NCBI GenBank assembly: GCA_902594545.1
Contig: CACJMO010000007.1
Location: forward strand, 1 to 46,018
Length of the DNA: 46,018 nt
Origin: an uncultured SAR86 cluster bacterium
Lineage (GTDB): Bacteria > Pseudomonadota > Gammaproteobacteria > Magnimaribacterales > Magnimaribacteraceae
Reading direction: 5' to 3'
Below the pieces are notes generated by a model. It was not told the origin of the DNA. It did not search any database and saw nothing but the letters and a program-made list of their open reading frames with translations. The position numbers and the translations under genes were made by a program. Positions 41,715 through 46,018 of this stretch are shown here, in pieces; position 1 is the stretch's first letter, and the number at the start of each line of letters is the position of its first letter.

Positions 41715-42929
41715 TTAACTTTTTATTATCTCAAAGAGTTTCGCTGTGATTGCGTTACTTGTCTTATAAAGCTCTTGTGGCTGGTGCATACGATTGCACA
41801 AAAAAGCATATCCCAGTTGGTTTTCGACATCTCCAAAAGCTACGCTTCCTCCTACGCCACAATGACCAAAAATACTTTTGGGATGGCTTGGTTGCCCAAT
41901 GGTTGTCATACCAAGTCCTAAATCAAATCCTACTCCAATATTAATTTCAGCACCAAATAAAACTGTATCCGGTCCTTTCGAAAGCGGCTGAAGACACATA
42001 TCAAGAGTTTCTTTAGAAAAAATCTCATAACCATCTCTAGAACAACCTGTACTTAAAATACCAAATAATTTAGCTAAAGATTCTGCAGTTCCATGGCCAT
42101 TGGCTGAGGGTATTTCAGCTTTTCGCCACTCTTCAGTATTTGTCATATCTCGATCCCCTTCGAAAGTCTCAAAAGCAACTTGATAATCTCCGCCTTTTAG
42201 GATTTCTTTCACAATCTTCAACTGATCTGGAAGAACAAAATTCGGAACATAGGGTAGGATTTTTAAGACTATAGACTCTGATCTAGGATCTGGCAGGATA
42301 TCAGAACATCTTAGAAGATCTTCATCATCAAGACCTATCTTAAAATCCAAACTAAATGGGGTAGCAATTTCCTGTTGAAAGTATTCTCCTACCGAACGTC
42401 CATCTACTCTTCTTAATATCTCTCCCACTAACCATCCATAAGTTAAAGCATGATAGCCCTGAGATGAACCAGGCTCTCTAAATGGTGCCTGTTTAGCAAG
42501 AGCATTTGTCCAACCCTCCCAATCTGAAAGAGCTAAATCAGGCATACCACCCTGAAATCCAAAATTACCTGCTCTATGGCACAGGAAATCGCTTACCTTT
42601 GTATTTTCCTTACCTTCACATCCATACTCAGGCCAATAATCGGTTACATTTTTATTTAAATCCAGCTTCCCTTGGTCTACCAATCTAGCAATGCAAATTG
42701 CTGTAACAGCTTTGGTAGTTGAATAAACATTTAAAATTGTTTTATCTGTCCAAGGTTTAGTTTTTTCAAGATCTTTGTATCCACCTATGAGATTTACAAC
42801 CATTTCACCTTGATGCTCGATAGCAATATTTGCCCCGGTATCAAAACCACTTTCAATTGCCTCTTCAAATATTTCCTTTATCTCTGAAAATTTAGGATGA
42901 CATACACCAGCAACACTTGATTCACTCAT
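41715..42929 (-). CDS. Serine hydrolase, beta-lactamase class C/EstB family
   Basis: 404 residues from the ATG at 42929, which has a GGGGAGA site before it; an upstream in-frame TTG lacks support. The nucleophile motif SxxK is S70-T-T-K73 in VYSTTKAVT. The tyrosine of the second motif is probably Y159 in GYHALTYGW, and the third motif is in FGHCGVGGSVAFGD. No signal peptide is seen, so it acts in the cytosol as an esterase or amidase, not a true beta-lactamase. It heads the DUF1330 gene by about 24 bases in reverse order: DUF1330 lies upstream of it on the same strand. Confidence 0.9.
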   Translation of the reverse strand: MSESSVAGVCHPKFSEIKEIFEEAIESGFDTGANIAIEHQGEMVVNLIGGYKDLEKTKPWTDKTILNVYSTTKAVTAICIARLVDQGKLDLNKNVTDYWPEYGCEGKENTKVSDFLCHRAGNFGFQGGMPDLALSDWEGWTNALAKQAPFREPGSSQGYHALTYGWLVGEILRRVDGRSVGEYFQQEIATPFSLDFKIGLDDEDLLRCSDILPDPRSESIVLKILPYVPNFVLPDQLKIVKEILKGGDYQVAFETFEGDRDMTNTEEWRKAEIPSANGHGTAESLAKLFGILSTGCSRDGYEIFSKETLDMCLQPLSKGPDTVLFGAEINIGVGFDLGLGMTTIGQPSHPKSIFGHCGVGGSVAFGDVENQLGYAFLCNRMHQPQELYKTSNAITAKLFEIIKS

Positions 42930-42952
42930 AATTCTCCCCAATTATTTACCAA

Positions 42953-43252
42953 TTAAAACTTTAGATTTTGCTCATCTAAAAGATGCACTTCTCCTCTTGA
43001 GTTTTCAAGACGTATAGGTTTAATTTTTTGATATTCAGGACTGTCGTACCAATTATAAAAAGCCTCTTCATCTTCAAATTTAATGACAACCAATCTTTGA
43101 TCTCTGGTATTTCCCTCAATGGCCTTAGGTGTATCGTCTACAGCTAAAACCTCAATACCCATCTCAACAAACATTGGAAGAACAGAATTCTGATATTCGA
43201 GATATCCTTCTTCATTTTCGATATCTATTATCGCAACCATAATCTTACTCAT
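42953..43252 (-). CDS. DUF1330 domain protein
   Basis: 99 residues, a single ferredoxin-like (dimeric alpha-beta barrel) domain. Family landmarks: the start VAIIDIENEEGYLEYQN, and the later LVVIKFEDEEAFYNWYDSPEY. DUF1330 proteins are small cytosolic barrels of unknown role; related folds include monooxygenases and stress proteins. It sits between the PhlG-like gene and the serine hydrolase on the same strand, 27 and 23 bases away, forming a small catabolic-looking unit. Confidence 0.88.
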   Translation of the reverse strand: MSKIMVAIIDIENEEGYLEYQNSVLPMFVEMGIEVLAVDDTPKAIEGNTRDQRLVVIKFEDEEAFYNWYDSPEYQKIKPIRLENSRGEVHLLDEQNLKF

Positions 43253-43279
43253 TAACTATCTCCTTCTTCTAGTAATACC

Positions 43280-44047
43280 TTAACTAGAATTAGAACTTCT
43301 AGAGATGTCTTTGTAAAGCTCTGGTAAGAAAATAGACAAATGATTCATCTCCTCACAACAATGTCTCAAAAGACTTTTGGCTAAAGTGTCATTAATAAAG
43401 TATCTTTTAACTGTTGAGAAATTAAAGAAAAAATTCGCGCATAAGTTCAAGATTCTATTCTCATGACTAATTTTATTTCCTAACCAAAAATAACTCTGCA
43501 TTGAACACCCAATTGCACTATCCGAAACATAATGAAGCAATTGAGCAATGGTCATATCTGTTTCAAGGTCTTTAACTTCAGCACATATGGCTGTAGTCAC
43601 ATCTGAATCTAAATCGGTTAATCCGAATCTATCTGGGCTTTTGAAAGATATGCACAATTTGGAATACTTGTTACCAATATATTCTTCAACATAAGAATCT
43701 ATACCTACGTATCTTTTCTTGTATGGTTTATTCTTGTCTAAAGCTTGCTTGATTTCAGCAGAAATATGATCATTAGGGTGCCACAACTTATAACGTTGTG
43801 TTTCAGGCAGATGCCATTCGAACCACCAATCAATCATTGTTGAATTTACATTACGCATCTGGGTAGTGCACTTTATAAGATAAGAAGAATCCTTGGAAAT
43901 GTATATACCATCCTCCATGCCAGAAGTGATTATTTCATTGGATGACTCGTAATCTTTAAACTCAGAAATTTTAATTTCTTTATCTAGAATTTTTTTTGTT
44001 TGTTCAGGTAGTTCAGATAAAGGGATTCGGTACTTCGATAAATCCAT
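43280..44047 (-). CDS. DAPG hydrolase (PhlG)-like zinc hydrolase
   Basis: 255 residues, the size of PhlG minus its N-terminal part. The segment WWFEWH followed by RYKLWHPNDH is the family hallmark. PhlG binds zinc through His129, Glu160, His270 and Glu274. Here H90 and E121 (spacing 31) and H229 and E233 (spacing 4) fall at matching places, so all four ligands appear conserved. PhlG cleaves a C-C bond of 2,4-diacetylphloroglucinol by a retro-Claisen reaction. The real substrate here is unknown, since phl genes are absent. It is followed by DUF1330 and a serine hydrolase, and preceded by lpd with nine bases between. Confidence 0.82.
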   Translation of the reverse strand: MDLSKYRIPLSELPEQTKKILDKEIKISEFKDYESSNEIITSGMEDGIYISKDSSYLIKCTTQMRNVNSTMIDWWFEWHLPETQRYKLWHPNDHISAEIKQALDKNKPYKKRYVGIDSYVEEYIGNKYSKLCISFKSPDRFGLTDLDSDVTTAICAEVKDLETDMTIAQLLHYVSDSAIGCSMQSYFWLGNKISHENRILNLCANFFFNFSTVKRYFINDTLAKSLLRHCCEEMNHLSIFLPELYKDISRSSNSS

Positions 44048-44056
44048 GGATTGAAT

Positions 44057-45457
44057 TTATTTCTTTTTCCTATTGAGTATATGAATAGCTTTTGAATTCA
44101 TAGACAAGGTAGCTTCTTTGATGGTTTCAGATACAGTAGGATGGCTCACAACTATAGAGCCAAACTCTTCTGAAGTCATGCCTGAGCTCATTGCCACCAA
44201 CCCTTGCTGCAGAATCTCTGATGCTGAATTTCCAAATACATGTACGCTAAGCAAGCGATCTGTTTCTCTATCAGCAATGACAGTTACAGATCCAACATCT
44301 TCAGCAGACGCCAAAGCTCGACCACTTGCTACGAAGGGAAAAGAACCAGATTTATAATTGGCATTTTCTTCTTTAAGTTGAGTTTCAGATTTTCCGACCC
44401 AGGCGATCTCGGGATGAGTGTATATAACATTGGGGATTAGATCGTAATCTATAGAAGTGTTTTGCCCATTAATTCTTTCAGCAACCATGATACCTTCCTC
44501 GGATGCCTTATGCGCGAGCATAGGTCCTCTCACAACATCTCCTACTGCCCAAAGGTTTCTTACGGACGTTTCACAATTTTCATTAACTTCTATGAATCCC
44601 AGCTCATCAATAGAAGGAGATGGATCAAACTGAATATCGCCAGTATTAGGTTTTCTTCCTACCGCCAAGATAATCTTTTCAGTAGTTACTTCTTGCGTTT
44701 CGTCATCAACTAAAAATTTAACTAGAGAGTCATTTTTTGTTTCCTCAATTTCCGAAACCTTAGCGCCGAGAATAATTTTTATATTTTGGTTAGAAAATTC
44801 TTTGAATATATGTCTGGATAGCCTTTTATCAAGCATTGGAAGAAATTCCCTTTGAGCTTCTAAAAGAGTTACTTGCGAGCCTAATCTGGACCAGATACTT
44901 CCCAACTCCAGGCCTATAACTCCGGCACCAATTATCACAAGTTTCTCTGGTATAGACGAAAATTCTAAAGCGCCCTCGCTATCAAAAATGGTTTGATTAT
45001 TTATTTCAATTCCGGGAAGCGTTTGAGGAGAAGAACCAGAAGCAATAACAATATTGTTTGACTCTAAGGTTTCAATATCATTATCTTTCTCAATAGTTAC
45101 TGTGCCTTCACTAACTTTTGTAACCTTGCCTTGAATTAAATCAACTTTATTTGCTTTCAATAAATCCCTTACACCGTTTGTAAGTTTCTGAACCACTTCA
45201 GTCTTCCTGGACATCATCCTATCTAGATCTATAACAACTTTATTTATGTTTATGCCATGATCAGAGTAGTGACGTTTAATTTGATAGCTCTTAAGAGTAG
45301 AGTCTAGAAGGGTTTTAGAAGGAATACAGCCAACATTCAAGCAAGTTCCACCAACATAATTTTTTTCAACGCATGCTACTTTCAATCCTAATTGCGCACT
45401 GCGTATTGCCGCCACATAACCTGCGGGTCCACTTCCAACAATTAAAACGTCATACAT
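44057..45457 (-). CDS. lpdA: Dihydrolipoyl dehydrogenase
   Basis: 466 residues, full length. FAD-binding GSGPAGYVAA, the redox disulfide C39/C44 in GGTCLNVGCIPSK, the NAD-binding GAGVIGLELGS, the second FAD motif NLWAVGDVVRG and the catalytic His-Glu pair in SHPTVSETI are all visible. It reoxidises the dihydrolipoyl groups of 2-oxoacid dehydrogenases and the glycine cleavage system. None of those complexes is encoded here, so it likely serves several. The gene is the first of a minus-strand run with the PhlG-like gene. Confidence 0.95.
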   Translation of the reverse strand: MYDVLIVGSGPAGYVAAIRSAQLGLKVACVEKNYVGGTCLNVGCIPSKTLLDSTLKSYQIKRHYSDHGININKVVIDLDRMMSRKTEVVQKLTNGVRDLLKANKVDLIQGKVTKVSEGTVTIEKDNDIETLESNNIVIASGSSPQTLPGIEINNQTIFDSEGALEFSSIPEKLVIIGAGVIGLELGSIWSRLGSQVTLLEAQREFLPMLDKRLSRHIFKEFSNQNIKIILGAKVSEIEETKNDSLVKFLVDDETQEVTTEKIILAVGRKPNTGDIQFDPSPSIDELGFIEVNENCETSVRNLWAVGDVVRGPMLAHKASEEGIMVAERINGQNTSIDYDLIPNVIYTHPEIAWVGKSETQLKEENANYKSGSFPFVASGRALASAEDVGSVTVIADRETDRLLSVHVFGNSASEILQQGLVAMSSGMTSEEFGSIVVSHPTVSETIKEATLSMNSKAIHILNRKKK

Positions 45458-45565
45458 AAGTTTGGGGAGTAATCATATCATTGGATATGCATATGATTCT
45501 TTAAAAGATTTATCTTTGTTAATTATGAATAAGAGATAAGAGACAAGTTTTTAGAAGTTATAAGA

Positions 45566-45598
45566 TAAAAAAAATAAAGGGCCCAAATGGGCCCTTTA
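45566..45598 (-). terminator. Rho-independent terminator of the acyl-CoA dehydrogenase gene
   Basis: A ten-base-pair perfect stem (TAAAGGGCCC, 45575-45584, with GGGCCCTTTA, 45589-45598) and a four-base loop. On the minus strand a U-rich tract follows directly (45566-45574). It lies 15 bases past the stop of the acyl-CoA dehydrogenase gene. It is the only strong intrinsic terminator I noticed in the window. Confidence 0.9.
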
Positions 45599-45613
45599 TA
45601 GGAAAACAGATAA

Positions 45614-46018
45614 TTAGTCTCTTGTAACAACTACTTCATCTGTTTGGTCTGCATATTTAGCAAGCTCTTCCCTTGCTATCACTCTTCTATGGACTTCGTC
45701 AGGACCATCGGCCAGTCTCAAAGTTCTCATGTGAGCATACATACTTGCTAGAGGGAAGTCTTGACTTACTCCTCCACCTCCATGCATCTGAATAGCTCTA
45801 TCTATTAACCTGCAAGCGACAATAGGTACATGTACCTTTATTTGAGCAATTTCACTTCTAGCTATTTTATTACCAACAGTATCCATCATATGGGCTGCAT
45901 TAAGTGTCAATAACCTTGAGGTATCTATATCTATTCTGCTCTCAGCAATATAGTCATAGTTAGCACCAAGAGTAGATATCTTTTTTCCAAAAGCTTCTCT
46001 AGACTCAGCTCTTTTGAT
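45614..46018 (-). CDS. Acyl-CoA dehydrogenase, C-terminal part
   Basis: The frame is open from the window edge (46018) to the stop at 45614, so this is the last 134 residues of a larger gene. An internal TTG at 45910 is not a start. The C-terminal helical domain of acyl-CoA dehydrogenases is clear: REAFGKKIS, then [26 protein letters not shown], and [14 protein letters not shown] near the end. The style resembles the ACAD10/11-type group. It oxidises an acyl-CoA with FAD, passing electrons to electron-transfer flavoprotein. The substrate cannot be read. A strong terminator follows the stop. Confidence 0.92.
   Translation of the reverse strand: MKRAESREAFGKKISTLGANYDYIAESRIDIDTSRLLTLNAAHMMDTVGNKIARSEIAQIKVHVPIVACRLIDRAIQMHGGGGVSQDFPLASMYAHMRTLRLADGPDEVHRRVIAREELAKYADQTDEVVVTRD

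Noticed and set aside
1-46018. CRISPR arrays, insertion sequences, rRNA genes, replication origin
   Set aside because: I found no regularly spaced repeats, transposase-like frames with terminal repeats, rRNA-like stretches or DnaA-box clusters.

Overview
The window is chromosomal DNA from an AT-rich, very compact gammaproteobacterium. My best guess is a free-living marine lineage of the SAR86 type. That rests on strong AT bias, tiny or negative intergenic gaps, and gammaproteobacterial gene order (hda, a DUF2066 gene, purM, purN and a DUF3108 gene together; dnaX next to recR). It also fits a gene content rich in CoA-ester catabolism, phytanoyl-CoA-type dioxygenases and small lipoproteins. I see no phage, plasmid, insertion sequence, CRISPR array or rRNA operon. 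One tRNA, tRNA-Val(GAC), is present.

Layout. 1-1597: the 3' end of an AtuA-like gene and a crotonase gene (acyclic terpene or branched-chain acyl-CoA catabolism). 1594-9641: a DMT transporter, xseA, an M23 lipoprotein peptidase, a TlpA-like lipoprotein, an ArsC-family reductase, sppA, hda, pgsA and a DUF2066 gene. 9705-12660: purM, purN, DUF3108 and dcd. 12734-17177: an exported M20 peptidase, then recX, dnaX, recR and a small membrane protein on the minus strand. 17243-21804: iron alcohol dehydrogenase, a tiny membrane protein, Bax inhibitor-1 family, DedA family, NUDIX hydrolase, YqgE and an SGNH lipoprotein. 21794-28710: two PhyH dioxygenases, a ScsB/DsbD-type transmembrane thiol reductant exporter with a partner redoxin, an SCP2 protein and a DUF3604 protein. 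28751-33216: pyrB, the cystathionine beta-synthase and gamma-lyase pair, and a methyltransferase. 33217-38384: two translationally coupled micro-ORFs missed by length cut-offs, a VOC protein, an MsrA-thioredoxin-MsrB fusion, a MAPEG protein, a 59-residue lipoprotein, the tRNA, and a group of small membrane/lipoprotein genes around a DUF418 gene. 38405-46018: a DUF305-beta-propeller lipoprotein, an exported cyclase-family hydrolase, a serine hydrolase, a DUF1330 protein, a PhlG-like C-C hydrolase, a dihydrolipoyl dehydrogenase and the 3' end of an acyl-CoA dehydrogenase.

How the genes work together. Three themes recur. Envelope thiol and oxidative-damage management: TlpA-like, ScsB/DsbD plus redoxin, MsrA-Trx-MsrB, ArsC family. 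Acyl-CoA and oxygenase catabolism: AtuA, crotonase, SCP2, two PhyH, acyl-CoA dehydrogenase, PhlG-like hydrolase, cyclase. Replication housekeeping: xseA, hda, dnaX, recR, recX, dcd. The genome is packed: of 13 convergent gene ends, seven overlap and the largest gap is about 20 bases, so intrinsic terminators are almost absent. The most striking sequence-level points are an A9 slip site in dnaX where a shift of reading frame meets a stop almost at once, the thioredoxin-like module placed between MsrA and MsrB, the phyH and dsbD genes whose start codons overlap head-to-head, the TAATG-coupled micro-ORF pair, and a PhlG-type hydrolase with all four expected zinc ligands.
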